Assembly: GCF_001666755.1 (NCBI RefSeq) | Contig: NZ_LZJC01000123.1 | Coordinates: forward strand, 1-64,000 | Length of the DNA stretch: 64,000 nucleotides | Source of the DNA: Mycobacterium sp. E1214 | Lineage (GTDB): Bacteria > Actinomycetota > Actinomycetes > Mycobacteriales > Mycobacteriaceae | Direction: 5' to 3' | In this document: positions 51,084 to 60,387 of the stretch, in pieces | How positions within the stretch are numbered: position 1 is the first letter of the stretch | How the letters are laid out: each line of letters starts with the position of its first letter | Notes under the pieces: generated by a model | What the model was told of the DNA's origin: nothing | Seen by the model: only the letters and a program-made list of their open reading frames with translations | Databases searched by the model: none | Translations under genes and position numbers: made by a program

Positions 51084-52153
51084 GCACCTCGGAGTTCGAC
51101 AGCTTCCGGCCGCCCGAGCCCGCGGGCGGCAAGCGGCGGCGACGCGGCGAGGGCAAGCGGCGCCGCCGCGACGAGTCGGTGATGGTCCCCGACGCCGAGT
51201 TCACCTCGTATTACGGGCGCCCGGTGGTCAAACCCGCGCCCTGGGGACACGAGGTGGGGGCCTACCTGTTCCTGGGCGGCGTCGCCGGCGGCTCCGGCCT
51301 GCTGGCGGCGGGCGCGCAGCTGACCGGGCGAAAGACGTTGCGCCGCAACACCAGGCTGTCCGCGTTGATCGCGGTGTCGCTGGGGGCGGTCGCGCTGGTG
51401 AAGGACCTGGGCCGGCCCGAGCGGTTCGTCAACATGCTGCGTACGGTGAAGCTGACCTCGCCGATGAGCATCGGTTCGTGGATCTTGAGCCTGTTCAGCG
51501 CCGGCATCGGTGTCGCCGCGGTCTCCGAGATCGACCGGATGTCCGGGGAGCGAATCCCGTTGGGGCCGTTGCGGCCCGTGCTGCGCGCGGTGGAGGGGCC
51601 GGCCGGGCTGGAGGCCGCGGTTTTCGCCGCGCCGCTGGCCGTCTACACCGCCGTGCTGCTCACCGACACTGCGACGCCGACGTGGAACGCCGCCTACCGG
51701 GATCTGCCGTTCGTGTTCGTCAGCTCGGCGAGCCTGGCCGCCTCGGGCCTGGCGATGATTACCACCGATGTCGATGAGGCCGCGCCCGCCCGCAAGCTGG
51801 CGGTCATCGCGGCGGTCAGCGACCTGGTCTCCGCGCGGTTCACCGAGTCCCGGATGGACCCCGTGGCGCGAGAACCGCTGCACCACGGCGCGCCCGGCCG
51901 GCTGCTGCAGTGGAGCGAAATCCTCGCGGCGGCAGGAGGTTTGGGCGCGCTGGTGGGCGGCGGCCGCCGAGGCACAGCCGCCCTGTCGGGCCTCGCGCTG
52001 CTGACGGCGTCGGCCCTGTTGAGATTCGGCTTCTTCGAGGCGGGCAAGGAATCCGCCCGCCACCCGCGCTACACCATCGAACCGCAGCGCCGCCGGCTGG
52101 AGGCGCGACGCGCGGCCGGCGTCACCGATGACTCGATCACCACGGCGGGCTGA
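51080..52153 (+). CDS. NrfD-like membrane subunit of formate dehydrogenase
   Basis: A 357-residue polytopic protein of the NrfD/PsrC polysulfide-reductase family. The N-terminus is Lys/Arg-rich (GGKRRRRGEGKRRRR), then about eight helices with the family's AYLFLGGVAGGSGLLAAGAQL and KDLGRPERFVNMLRTVKLTSPMS. It would pass electrons from the Fe-S subunit to menaquinone. It ends the selD-fdh gene run. The basic N-terminal tract is unusual for the family. Confidence 0.85.
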   Translation: MSTSEFDSFRPPEPAGGKRRRRGEGKRRRRDESVMVPDAEFTSYYGRPVVKPAPWGHEVGAYLFLGGVAGGSGLLAAGAQLTGRKTLRRNTRLSALIAVSLGAVALVKDLGRPERFVNMLRTVKLTSPMSIGSWILSLFSAGIGVAAVSEIDRMSGERIPLGPLRPVLRAVEGPAGLEAAVFAAPLAVYTAVLLTDTATPTWNAAYRDLPFVFVSSASLAASGLAMITTDVDEAAPARKLAVIAAVSDLVSARFTESRMDPVAREPLHHGAPGRLLQWSEILAAAGGLGALVGGGRRGTAALSGLALLTASALLRFGFFEAGKESARHPRYTIEPQRRRLEARRAAGVTDDSITTAG

Positions 52154-52237
52154 GCCCGCCGCGCCGGGACGTCGCGCACCGACGGCTACGGCCCGAATCC
52201 ACGATTAACGGCCGCCGGGGCCGGGTAACCGGGCGCT

Positions 52238-53224
52238 ATGACGAATTTTGGCTACACTCTCATGACCGAGCAGAGTGGGCCCAAAGACCTTGTCCGCTAC
52301 GCGGTTTCGGCCGAAGAGCGAGGCTTCGACTTTCACGTGTGCAGCGATCACTTCTCGCCGTGGCTGGTCTCGCAGGGACACGCGCCCAACGCGTGGACGG
52401 TCTTGGGTGCGGTCGCGCAGGCCACCGAGCGGGTGCACCTCTACACCTACGTCACCTGCCCGACCATCCGCTACCACCCGGCGATCGTCGCCCAGCAGGC
52501 CGCGACCGTGCAGATCCTCTCCGACGGCCGGTTCACGCTGGGCCTGGGCAGCGGGGAGAACCTCAACGAACACATCGTCGGGCAGGGCTGGCCCACCATC
52601 ACGCGCCGCCAAGACATGCTGCGCGAGGCCATCAAGATCATCCGCGAGTTGTTCGGCGGCGAGCTGATGGACTTCCGCGGGGACTACTTCCAGGTCGATT
52701 CCGCACGCCTGTGGGACGTGCCCGACGTGCCGGTCGGCATCGGGGTGGCCGTTGGCGGGACCCAGGCCGTCGACAAGTTCGCCAAGCTCGGTGACCACCT
52801 GATCGCGGTCGAGCCCGCGGGGGAGTTGGTCGACGCCTGGAACGCCGCGCGCCAAACCGCCAACGTCAGCGGCGGCGGGCGGGTGATCGGTCAGATCCCG
52901 GTGTCCTGGGACCCGGACCGCGACACCGCCGTGCAACGCGCCCACGACCAGTTCCGCTGGTTCGCCGGTGGCTGGAAGGTAAACGCCGACCTGCCGACGC
53001 CCGCCGGGTTCGCCGGCGCCACCCAGTTCGTGCGCCCCGAGGACGTCGCCGAGACCATCCCCTGCGGCCCCGACCTGGACGCCATCGTCGAGGCGGTCCG
53101 GCCCTATTGGGAGGCCGGCTTCACCGACATCGCGCTTGTCCAAATCGGCGGCGACACCCAGGAAAGATTCCTCGCCGAGGCGGCCGAACCTTTGCTGGCG
53201 GCCTTGCGCGACGCGGCTCGCTGA
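52238..53224 (+). CDS. F420-dependent oxidoreductase, LLM class (TIGR03557-like)
   Basis: A 328-residue luciferase-like TIM-barrel enzyme related to F420-dependent glucose-6-phosphate dehydrogenase. Family landmarks are FGYTLMTEQSGPKDLVRYAV, FHVCSDHFSPW, LGSGENLNEHIVGQGWP and SWDPDRDTAVQRAHDQFRWF. The substrate is not predictable. The ATG is 10 bases after GGGTA (52223-52227), which may be a SigF -10 with an imperfect -35, giving an almost leaderless transcript. Confidence 0.88.
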   Translation: MTNFGYTLMTEQSGPKDLVRYAVSAEERGFDFHVCSDHFSPWLVSQGHAPNAWTVLGAVAQATERVHLYTYVTCPTIRYHPAIVAQQAATVQILSDGRFTLGLGSGENLNEHIVGQGWPTITRRQDMLREAIKIIRELFGGELMDFRGDYFQVDSARLWDVPDVPVGIGVAVGGTQAVDKFAKLGDHLIAVEPAGELVDAWNAARQTANVSGGGRVIGQIPVSWDPDRDTAVQRAHDQFRWFAGGWKVNADLPTPAGFAGATQFVRPEDVAETIPCGPDLDAIVEAVRPYWEAGFTDIALVQIGGDTQERFLAEAAEPLLAALRDAAR

Positions 53225-53229
53225 TCGAC

Positions 53230-53253
53230 GTTTGACCCGTGCCCGCCCGGGTA
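53230..53253 (+). promoter_or_regulatory. SigF-type promoter upstream of the SRPBCC-ADH-DJ-1 operon
   Basis: GTTT (53230-53233), 15 bases, GGGTA (53249-53253) is a full match to the mycobacterial SigF consensus. It lies 6 bases after the preceding gene and about 150 bases before the SRPBCC gene, directed towards it. Confidence 0.6.
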
Positions 53254-53401
53254 TCCGGCTTCCAGCGCGCACCAGCCCGGCGCGAGTCCGGTTGAGCGCG
53301 CGCCCTGCAGCGCGGCCGCGGCCGCCTGAAGGGTCGCAACGTAACCCGTTGTGCAGCGGTTATGACCGAATGCGCGGGGGGCACATAAGGGGAAACGAGC
53401 T

Positions 53402-54343
53402 ATGAGCGACCGATCCGGCACCACCACCGCCACGTTGGTGAAGGCCCTCAGCGGCGCCAGCTTCGGCTTGGGCCTTAGCGAGATTCTGGTTCCGGACAAG
53501 GTAGCTGCGTTCGCCGGTGTGGACGACACCCCACGGTCGCGGCGGGTGCTAAGGGCGCTGGGCGTGCGCGAGTGCGGCCACGGCGCCGCCCTATTGGTCG
53601 GCCCCGACAAGCTGGTCTGGACCCGGGTCGCCGGCGACGTGTTGGACACGGCGCTGCTCGTCGCGGGCGTGATCGCCCGTGGCCCGGGGCGACGCCGGCG
53701 GGGCGTCATCACCACCGTGGCGCTCACCGGCATCGGCGCCCTGGACCTCTACACGGCGCTGCGCACAGTCGGCGACGGCAGCCAGCGCGGCCGCCACGGC
53801 GCCGCCGGCGCTCGACACCGCACCCTGCGCGCCTCCGTCACGGTGCGGCGCTCACCCGAGCAGGTCTACGGCTACTGGCGCGACCTGGAGAATCTGCCCA
53901 ACTTCATGCACCACCTCCAGTCCGTCACCGTCACCGACGACGCGGTGTCGCACTGGGTGGCCAACGCGCCGGCGGGCCAGTCGGTGCAATGGGACGCCCG
54001 CATCGTCGAGGACGAGCCGAACCGGCGGATCGCCTGGCAGTCCCTGGCCGGGTCGCCGGTCGAGAACGGCGGCAGCGTCGAGTTCGCGCCCACCAGCACC
54101 GGTGACGCCACCGAGGTCCGCGTCCAGATCGGCTATCACATTCCCGGCGGTCTGCTGGGCAAGGCGGCGGCCAGCCTGCTCGGCGAATCCCCCGAGCAGC
54201 AGGTCAACGACGACCTGCGCAGGTTCAAGCAGATCCTCGAGACCGGCGAGGTGCTGCGCTCCGACGGGTCCCCCGAGGGCACCGCGGCGGCGCGACAGCT
54301 GCACCAAGACTCCGCTCAACCCGGCAAGGAAGCGACACCATGA
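53402..54343 (+). CDS. SRPBCC (cyclase/dehydrase) domain protein with membrane segments
   Basis: A 313-residue protein. The first 125 residues are hydrophobic with predicted helices ([53 protein letters not shown]), and residues about 140-285 form an SRPBCC domain ([43 protein letters not shown]). Similar proteins are common in stress regulons of actinobacteria; no activity is known. Its stop overlaps the dehydrogenase ATG by 4 bp. A SigF-type promoter lies upstream. Confidence 0.82.
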   Translation: MSDRSGTTTATLVKALSGASFGLGLSEILVPDKVAAFAGVDDTPRSRRVLRALGVRECGHGAALLVGPDKLVWTRVAGDVLDTALLVAGVIARGPGRRRRGVITTVALTGIGALDLYTALRTVGDGSQRGRHGAAGARHRTLRASVTVRRSPEQVYGYWRDLENLPNFMHHLQSVTVTDDAVSHWVANAPAGQSVQWDARIVEDEPNRRIAWQSLAGSPVENGGSVEFAPTSTGDATEVRVQIGYHIPGGLLGKAAASLLGESPEQQVNDDLRRFKQILETGEVLRSDGSPEGTAAARQLHQDSAQPGKEATP

Positions 54344-55509
54344 GGGCCACCGTATGGACGGGCCGCAACAGCGTCGAGGTGCGGACGGTTCCCGACCCCG
54401 CCATCCTCAACGACCGCGACGCCATCGTCCGCATCACCTCGACCGCCATCTGCGGCTCGGACCTGCATCTCTACGACGGCTACATCCCCACCGTCAAGCA
54501 CGGCGACGTGCTGGGCCACGAATTCATGGGCGAGGTGGTCGAGGTCGGCAAGGCGGTGCGCAACCTGGCCGTCGGTGACCGGGTGGTGGTGCCGTTCCCC
54601 ATCGCCTGCGGCGCCTGCTCGGCCTGCGAGCGCGACCTGTACTCGCTGTGCGAGAACTCCAACCCCAACGCGGGCATCGCCGAGAAATTCATGGGTCACT
54701 CGCCGGCGGGGCTATTCGGCTACTCGCACATGCTCGGCGGATTCGCCGGCGGCCAGGCCGAATACGCGCGGGTGCCGTTCGCCGACGTCGGCCCGCTCAA
54801 GATCGAGGACGACCTCACCGACGAGCAGGCGCTGTTCTTGTCCGACATCCTGCCCACCGGTTACATGGGCGCGGAGATGTGCGGCATCACCGGCGGCGAC
54901 ATCGTCGCCGTGTGGGGCGCCGGGCCGGTAGGCCTGTTCGCCATCATGAGCGCCTACCTGCTCGGCGCGTCGAACGTCATCGCCATCGACCGGGTGCCCT
55001 ACCGCCTGGAGCTGGCCGCCAAGATCGGTGCCACCCCGATCAATTTCGCGGAAACCTCGGTGCTCGAGGAACTTCGGGAGCTGACCGCGGGACGAGGACC
55101 GGATCACTGCATCGACGCGGCGGGCATGGAGGCGCGCAGCGGCTCCGCCCCGGTCGACGCCTACGATCGCATCAAGCAGGCCGTACGCTTGGAAACCGAA
55201 CGCCCGCATGCCATTCGGGAAGCGGCGATGAGTTGCCGCAACGGCGGCACCATCTCGATCGTCGGCGTCTACGGCGGCCTGATGGGCAAATTTCCGATCG
55301 GTGCCGTCATGAACCGGTCGCTGACCATCAAGACCGGGCAGTGTCACGTGCACCGGTACATGCGCCCGCTGCTGGACCGAATCCGCAACGGCGACATCGA
55401 CCCGACAGTCATCATCAGCCACCGGCTGCGCCTCGACGAGGCCCCGCACGGCTACGAGATCTTCAAGAACAAACAGGACGGCTGCACCAAGGTCGTCCTC
55501 AGTCCATGA
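54340..55509 (+). CDS. Zinc-dependent alcohol dehydrogenase, formaldehyde-dehydrogenase-like
   Basis: A 389-residue medium-chain dehydrogenase. The catalytic-zinc Cys is in [14 protein letters not shown], with [12 protein letters not shown]; the structural zinc site is [17 protein letters not shown]. The NAD-binding fold has [15 protein letters not shown], and CIDAAGMEA follows. The long insert and overall form match glutathione-independent formaldehyde dehydrogenase-like proteins. It is coupled to the SRPBCC gene and followed by the DJ-1 gene, consistent with an aldehyde-detoxifying stress operon. Confidence 0.88.
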   Translation: MRATVWTGRNSVEVRTVPDPAILNDRDAIVRITSTAICGSDLHLYDGYIPTVKHGDVLGHEFMGEVVEVGKAVRNLAVGDRVVVPFPIACGACSACERDLYSLCENSNPNAGIAEKFMGHSPAGLFGYSHMLGGFAGGQAEYARVPFADVGPLKIEDDLTDEQALFLSDILPTGYMGAEMCGITGGDIVAVWGAGPVGLFAIMSAYLLGASNVIAIDRVPYRLELAAKIGATPINFAETSVLEELRELTAGRGPDHCIDAAGMEARSGSAPVDAYDRIKQAVRLETERPHAIREAAMSCRNGGTISIVGVYGGLMGKFPIGAVMNRSLTIKTGQCHVHRYMRPLLDRIRNGDIDPTVIISHRLRLDEAPHGYEIFKNKQDGCTKVVLSP

Positions 55510-55554
55510 GCAGCGCGAGGAAAGTCGAGCTGTCACCGAAGGGGTGATCGAACG

Positions 55555-56109
55555 ATGTCAAACGAACTGCACAACAAGAGGATTGCCATCCTAGCGGCCG
55601 ACGGTGTGGAGAAGGTGGAACTCGAGCAGCCCCGGGCGGCGCTGACCGAGGCCGGCGCCGCAGTCGAGTTGCTCTCGTTGCAGACCGGCGAGATCCAGGC
55701 GCGCAACCACGATCTCGAACCGGCGGGGACGTTCACGGTCGACCGCGCGGTGGCGGGGGCGTCGGTCGAGGAGTTCGACGGCCTGGTGCTGCCGGGCGGC
55801 ACGGTCAACCCGGACAAGCTGCGCATGGACTCCGCCGCCGTGGCGTTCGTCCGCGACTTCGTCGAATCGGGTAAGCCGGTGGCCGCGATCTGTCACGGGC
55901 CCTGGACATTGGTGGAAGCCGGTGTGGCGGTGGGCCGGACGGTCACGTCGTACCCCAGCATCCGGACAGACCTGCGCAACGCCGGCGCCCACGTCATCGA
56001 CGACGAGGTCGTGGTGGACCGCAACCTGATCACCAGCCGCTCGCCGAAAGACCTGCCCGCGTTCTGCGCGACCATCGTCGAGCAGTTCGCCCACGCCCCC
56101 GCCAGTTAG
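55555..56109 (+). CDS. DJ-1/PfpI family protein
   Basis: A 184-residue class I amidotransferase-like protein. The nucleophilic elbow is AAICHGPWTLVEAG (Cys about 109, followed by His). The N-terminal ILAADGVEKVELEQPRAALTEAG is typical of PfpI/YhbO-type general-stress proteins, which repair or degrade damaged proteins or act on glyoxals. It lies 45 bp after the dehydrogenase in the same direction and has an AAGGGG ribosome site. Confidence 0.88.
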   Translation: MSNELHNKRIAILAADGVEKVELEQPRAALTEAGAAVELLSLQTGEIQARNHDLEPAGTFTVDRAVAGASVEEFDGLVLPGGTVNPDKLRMDSAAVAFVRDFVESGKPVAAICHGPWTLVEAGVAVGRTVTSYPSIRTDLRNAGAHVIDDEVVVDRNLITSRSPKDLPAFCATIVEQFAHAPAS

Positions 56110-56133
56110 CCCCAAAAGCATCGCGGCTGGTCG

Positions 56134-56158
56134 GTTTGAACGCACCAGTTTGCGGGCA
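56134..56158 (+). promoter_or_regulatory. Near-consensus SigF-type promoter before the methyltransferase
   Basis: GTTT (56134-56137), 16 bases, GGGCA (56154-56158) differs from the consensus at one position of the -10. It lies about 50 bases before the methyltransferase GTG. Confidence 0.4.
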
Positions 56159-56210
56159 TGTTACACAGGCGCAATCTAGATCGCCCCGGCGATCCGTCGA
56201 AAGGCCAATA

Positions 56211-56900
56211 GTGACAATCACTTACCCTAATCCCGCCGTGTCGGCCGCTCAGAACGTGTACCGGCCGCAGGAGGATTCCCGGTTGCTGGTCGACACTTTG
56301 CACGACAGCGGGCTGGTCCCGGGCCGTCGGGTGCTTGACCTGTGCACCGGGAGCGGTTTCGTCGCCATCGCGGCGGCCGAGATGGGTAGCGGCAGCACCA
56401 CGGCCTTCGACATCTGTCCGCGCGCCGTGGCCTGCTCACGCGACAACGCCGCGGCCGCCGGTGTGAAAGTCGATGTGAACGAGGGGTCTTGGCTCGAGGC
56501 ACTGGAGTGGTCACCGTTCGACGTCGTCGTCTCCAACCCGCCGTACGTGCCGACGCCGCCCGGCGGTGACGAGCGGCCGATCTGCCCGGACGCCGGGCCG
56601 CCGTGGGCGTGGAACGCCGGCAGCGACGGCCGCATGATCTTGGACCCGCTGTGTGAAGCGGCGCCGAAGCTGTTGTGCGACGGGGGATCGCTGCTGCTGG
56701 TGCACTCGGCGCTCGCCGGGGTCCAGCAGTCGCTCGACGCCCTCAAGTGGGCCGGGATGGATGCCAAAGTCGTTGCTTCCAAATGGATTCCGTTCGGCCC
56801 GGTGATGACGGCCCGCGCCGCCTGGCTGGAGCAGGTCGGGCTGATTCCCCGCGGGCGCCGCGAGGAGGAGTTGGTGGTCATCCGGGCGGACAAGCGATGA
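56211..56900 (+). CDS. HemK/MTQ2-type methyltransferase
   Basis: A 229-residue SAM methyltransferase of the release-factor/protein N5-glutamine type. SAM motif I is VLDLCTGSGFVAIAAAEMG and the catalytic-type NPPY motif is VVSNPPYVPTPPGG; an N-terminal VYRPQEDSRLLVD segment matches HemK2/MTQ2. The GTG at 56211 is preferred over a start at 56136 that would run through the probable promoter. It overlaps the CDGSH gene as ATGA and forms a module with it and the haem-oxygenase-like gene. Confidence 0.85.
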   Translation: MTITYPNPAVSAAQNVYRPQEDSRLLVDTLHDSGLVPGRRVLDLCTGSGFVAIAAAEMGSGSTTAFDICPRAVACSRDNAAAAGVKVDVNEGSWLEALEWSPFDVVVSNPPYVPTPPGGDERPICPDAGPPWAWNAGSDGRMILDPLCEAAPKLLCDGGSLLLVHSALAGVQQSLDALKWAGMDAKVVASKWIPFGPVMTARAAWLEQVGLIPRGRREEELVVIRADKR

Positions 56901-57106
56901 GCACCACCCGGGTGCAGGTGGTGCCCGGGGGGCCGGTGCTGGTGTCCGGCCCGGTGCGTATCGAGATGCCCGACGGCGACGTCGTCGAGTCCGACCGTTT
57001 CATGGTGGCGATCTGCAGTTGCCGGCGCAGCGCCGACTATCCGTTGTGCGACACCAGCCATCGCCGCTGTCGGCGCCTGCCGAAGACGGACGCGAGCGCC
57101 CCTTAG
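56897..57106 (+). CDS. CDGSH-type iron-sulfur protein
   Basis: A 69-residue protein with the 2Fe-2S ligand pattern C-x-C-x2-S-x3-P-x-C-D-x-S-H seen as CSCRRSADYPLCDTSH at residues 41-56; the usual Gly after CD is Thr. Such 3Cys-1His clusters are redox-active and labile. The ATG overlaps the methyltransferase stop by 4 bp, and its end overlaps the convergent haem-oxygenase-like gene. It is short enough to be missed by gene callers. Confidence 0.88.
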   Translation: MSTTRVQVVPGGPVLVSGPVRIEMPDGDVVESDRFMVAICSCRRSADYPLCDTSHRRCRRLPKTDASAP

Positions 57107-58122
57107 GTCAGGGGCCGGCGCAGCGACGAGCGGCCCTGCCGCCACGCCTGCATGATCGTCTCGGCCAACCGGTCCTCGACCGCGGCGTGCGCGCGGATCC
57201 CGAAGATCACGTCCTGTTCGAGCTGCGGTTCGCGCGCCAAAAGGTCACCCACCACGTCGATGCGCACCACGTGTTCGTGCACGGCGTCGGCCTCCACGTG
57301 CTCGGCGTAAAACTTGACGCAGGCCGCCGGGGCCTGCAGCCGCTGCAGCGCCCGAACCATGCGTCGCGACCCCGGCGGCGAGGTGATCTCCGTGGACGCG
57401 AAGTGCCCGATGGCGGCGCCGCGCAGCGAACGGTGCAGGCCGAACAGGGACATCAGGTTCACCGCCGCCAGCGCCTCGGCGGGCACCGCGTCGAGGTAGG
57501 CCAGGTAGGTCGGGTCCAGCCCCGCCGCGCTGAGCAGGTCGGCGAACAGCTGCTGGTGCAGCCGCGACCCCTGCCCGGCGCCGTACTCGTCGAACTCGAT
57601 CGCCACGAACGCGGCCTTGGCCATGCCCATCATCCGCGGGATCGCCCAGGCGTGCGGATCGCCCTCTTTGAGGTGGTAGACGGAGCGGTGCACGAAGTAT
57701 TCGCACATCTGCTCCCAGGTGCCGGCGTCGCGCAGGTAATACGACGGGCCCGCGCCGTCGGCGGGTTCGATGGTGAGCGACTCCATTTCGGCGGCGGCGC
57801 TGTGGTCGGCGTCGATGGGCCCGACGTCGCGCCGCACGCCCGCCAAAAACACCCGCTCGAGCTCGCCGCGCAGCGCCAGCAACGCGGGATTCCACTCCCA
57901 CGCCGGATCGACACCGGCGAAGCCGCGGTAGTGCAGCTCGTAGCACATCGACAGCGCCAGTTGCAGGTCCAGGCCGTAGGGGTCGGAGTCGCGTACGGAC
58001 GCGCCGATGCGCGTGAGGTGGTCGTGCGCGGGCGGGCCCGACAGCGCGTGACGAACTGCTGTCGACAGCGGGCCATGCGCCGCGGGCAGTAAGGGTTCGG
58101 TAGTTATCGATGCGCTGGTCAC
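57103..58122 (-). CDS. Iron-containing redox enzyme, haem-oxygenase-like fold
   Basis: A 339-residue helical protein of the haem-oxygenase-like diiron (HDO) type. Candidate metal ligands are visible in EYFVHRSVYHLKEGDPH, VAIEFDEYGAGQGSRLH and FYAEHVEADAVHEH (Glu and His clusters at helix positions). Members include fatty-acid and amino-acid oxygenases in secondary metabolism; the reaction here is unknown. It faces the CDGSH gene with overlapping ends. A SigF-type promoter lies 9 bases before the GTG start. Confidence 0.82.
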   Translation of the reverse strand: MTSASITTEPLLPAAHGPLSTAVRHALSGPPAHDHLTRIGASVRDSDPYGLDLQLALSMCYELHYRGFAGVDPAWEWNPALLALRGELERVFLAGVRRDVGPIDADHSAAAEMESLTIEPADGAGPSYYLRDAGTWEQMCEYFVHRSVYHLKEGDPHAWAIPRMMGMAKAAFVAIEFDEYGAGQGSRLHQQLFADLLSAAGLDPTYLAYLDAVPAEALAAVNLMSLFGLHRSLRGAAIGHFASTEITSPPGSRRMVRALQRLQAPAACVKFYAEHVEADAVHEHVVRIDVVGDLLAREPQLEQDVIFGIRAHAAVEDRLAETIMQAWRQGRSSLRRPLT

Positions 58123-58131
58123 GCCGATGAC

Positions 58132-58156
58132 TACCCGGCTGGCGGGCCCGGCAAAC
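58132..58156 (-). promoter_or_regulatory. SigF-type promoter of the haem-oxygenase-like gene
   Basis: On the minus strand, GTTT (58156-58153), 16 bases, GGGTA (58136-58132) is a full SigF consensus. The GTG start at 58122 is 9 bases downstream, so the mRNA would be nearly leaderless. Confidence 0.65.
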
Positions 58157-58170
58157 GGCGTGGCCGTCCG

Positions 58171-60387
58171 CTAACCGGCCGCCGGCGGCAGGCGAAACGT
58201 GAGGTCGGCGGTGGTGCCGGTGGGCGTGCTGTCCAGCCGCATGGTGTCGCTGAGCGCCCTCATCAGCAGCAGGCCGCGCCCGCCGTTGCCCGGGTGGGAG
58301 CCGGGGGCCTGCCACGACCCGCGATCGGCGATGCGCGCGCGGACCTCGTCGCCGACCAACTCGACGTCGAGCAGCATCGTGTCGGCGGCCTGCCCGCGGT
58401 AGGCGTGCTCGACGCAGTTGGTGCACGCCTCGTTGACCACCAGCACGATGTCGCCGGCGAGCTCGTCGGGAACACCGGCGGCCTGCAGCCAGCCGGCCAG
58501 CCGATGCCTGATGGAAACCAATTGGTCTGCGGTGGCCTCGGTTTCGATGCGGATCGGCGTCTGCCGATGCCGATAGACCACCATCGCCACGTCGTCATCG
58601 TAGCCCGCGGCGGGGGCCAGCTCGCGAAGTACCACGTCGGCGACGCTGTCCACGGGAAGGTCCGTGGTCCGCGTCAAAACGGCTGCAGCGCGGGCGATTC
58701 CGTCATCGATCGACTCGCGCTTGCGCTCCACCAGCCCGTCGGTGTACAGCAGCAGGGTGGAGCCGGGCGGCAGCACCCGGGTGCCCTGCGGTCGCGGCGT
58801 GTGGTGACGCACGGCCAGGGGCACCGACGCGGCATCGTCGAGCAGGCGGGTCATCCCCGGTCGCGGGCCGACCAGCACGGCGGGCATGTGCCCGGCATTG
58901 CTGTACTGCAGCACGCCGGACTCGGTGTCCAGGATTCCCAGGAAGACGGTGGTGCAGTAGGCATTCGGAATCAGTGACGCCGCCGAATCCAGCTGTTCGA
59001 GCAGCAGCGCGGGCTCCGCCCCGTTGATCAGCAGCGCCCGCGCCGAGCTGCGCAGTTGCCCCATGACCGCCGCGGCCGGCAGGCCGCGGCCCACACAGTC
59101 GCCGACGACGATCGCGATGCGGTGATCGCCGACCGGCAACACGTCATACCAGTCGCCGCCGATCTGCAGGGGCAGCACCGCGGGCTCGTAGCGCACCGCG
59201 AATCCCGGCGGCGGCTGCACCGGCGGCAACATGGCGCGCTGCAGCGTCAGCGACGTCTCGCGGGCGCTCTCGAATTGGCGGACGTGCTGCATCGCCAGGC
59301 TCAGATGGCCGATCAGCACCGTGACCAGCAGGCGGTCCTCGGCGCTGATGTAGCGCGGCGCGGACAGCTCCAGCCACAAGGCGAGGTCCCCGGCGCCCGA
59401 CAGGACCGCGACCAAACCGTGTGCCTTGCCAGAGTTTTCGGGCCGCTCGATCGGCTTGGCGGTCAGCGGCAACTGCTGGCGCGCGTCCTGGAACGTCTGG
59501 CGCAACCACGGATCGAGCTCCCGCCACGACGTCTGCACCGGCTCGCCGGCGGCCTGGACGGTCGGCACCCCCTCGCCGGTCGGCCAGGTCACGGCCACCA
59601 CGCGCTTGACGTCGATGGCCGCGCTGCACTCGTCCAGCGTCATCGACAGCAGCTCGTCCACGCTGCGGGCCACCGACACCGCGGTGGCCAGCCGCAGCAC
59701 GGCGCTTTCCCTTGCGGCAAACGCCCGTTCGGCGGTGACGTCGCGGATCGTGCCGACGAACATGTCCTCGTCACTGCCCGATTCCTTGACCGCGTTGATG
59801 CTCACCATCACCCACACCAGATGGCCGTCACGATGCCGGACTGGGGTCTCGTATCCGGTGCTGCCGATGCTTCGGACCAGCGCCTGCTGTTCGCGGGCGC
59901 CCTGGGTGTCGACGAGCCACGGGTGCGGCCACCGGTAGGGCAGATCCGCCGCCGGGTACCCGACGATCTCGATGAAGGCGTCGTTCATCTCGACGATCGA
60001 GCCCTCGTGGTCGGCGACGAAAAAGCCCTCCTGCAGCGAATTGACCATGGCGGTGCGGAACTTGTCCCGATCCGCCAGCCGCTCGGCGCGCGCCCGCTCC
60101 TGCGCGTAGCGCCGGGTGTGGTCGAGGAAGCCGCGAGTCGCGATGTCGAGCGGCACCAGCGTCTGCAACAGGAACTCGAGGGCGATCGGCGCCTCGATCC
60201 GCACGTCCTGCGATACCGCGAACACCAGCTCCACGTGCCGCTCGACGATCGCCAGCAGGCTGACCTCCTGCTGCAGCGCCCGTCGACCGAGCTCGTAGGC
60301 GGCGGCCAGGGTCTTGTCGTCGCGCGCCGCCAGGTAGGCCAGCAGCGCGGCGGAGTACTCGGCGTGGAAGTCGTCGGCGGCGGTCAC
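58171..60387 (-). CDS. PAS/GAF sensor with SpoIIE-type phosphatase and HATPase (anti-sigma kinase) domains
   Basis: A 738-residue protein from GTG 60387 (774 from 60495). In order: an RsbU/RsbR-like helical N-domain (1-90), PAS (about 110-225: MNDAFIEIVGYP), GAF (about 240-370), a PP2C/SpoIIE phosphatase (about 390-585: GGDWYDVLPVGDHRIAIVVGDCVGRG and GYDDDVAMVVYR) and a histidine-kinase-type ATPase (about 600-738: VVNEACTNCVEHAY, GNGGRGLLLMRALSD). Phosphatase dephosphorylates anti-anti-sigma factors and HATPase phosphorylates them or binds sigma, so both opposing activities are in one chain, as in M. tuberculosis Rv1364c. It is divergent from rsfB, a likely substrate. Confidence 0.88.
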   Translation of the reverse strand: MTAADDFHAEYSAALLAYLAARDDKTLAAAYELGRRALQQEVSLLAIVERHVELVFAVSQDVRIEAPIALEFLLQTLVPLDIATRGFLDHTRRYAQERARAERLADRDKFRTAMVNSLQEGFFVADHEGSIVEMNDAFIEIVGYPAADLPYRWPHPWLVDTQGAREQQALVRSIGSTGYETPVRHRDGHLVWVMVSINAVKESGSDEDMFVGTIRDVTAERAFAARESAVLRLATAVSVARSVDELLSMTLDECSAAIDVKRVVAVTWPTGEGVPTVQAAGEPVQTSWRELDPWLRQTFQDARQQLPLTAKPIERPENSGKAHGLVAVLSGAGDLALWLELSAPRYISAEDRLLVTVLIGHLSLAMQHVRQFESARETSLTLQRAMLPPVQPPPGFAVRYEPAVLPLQIGGDWYDVLPVGDHRIAIVVGDCVGRGLPAAAVMGQLRSSARALLINGAEPALLLEQLDSAASLIPNAYCTTVFLGILDTESGVLQYSNAGHMPAVLVGPRPGMTRLLDDAASVPLAVRHHTPRPQGTRVLPPGSTLLLYTDGLVERKRESIDDGIARAAAVLTRTTDLPVDSVADVVLRELAPAAGYDDDVAMVVYRHRQTPIRIETEATADQLVSIRHRLAGWLQAAGVPDELAGDIVLVVNEACTNCVEHAYRGQAADTMLLDVELVGDEVRARIADRGSWQAPGSHPGNGGRGLLLMRALSDTMRLDSTPTGTTADLTFRLPPAAG

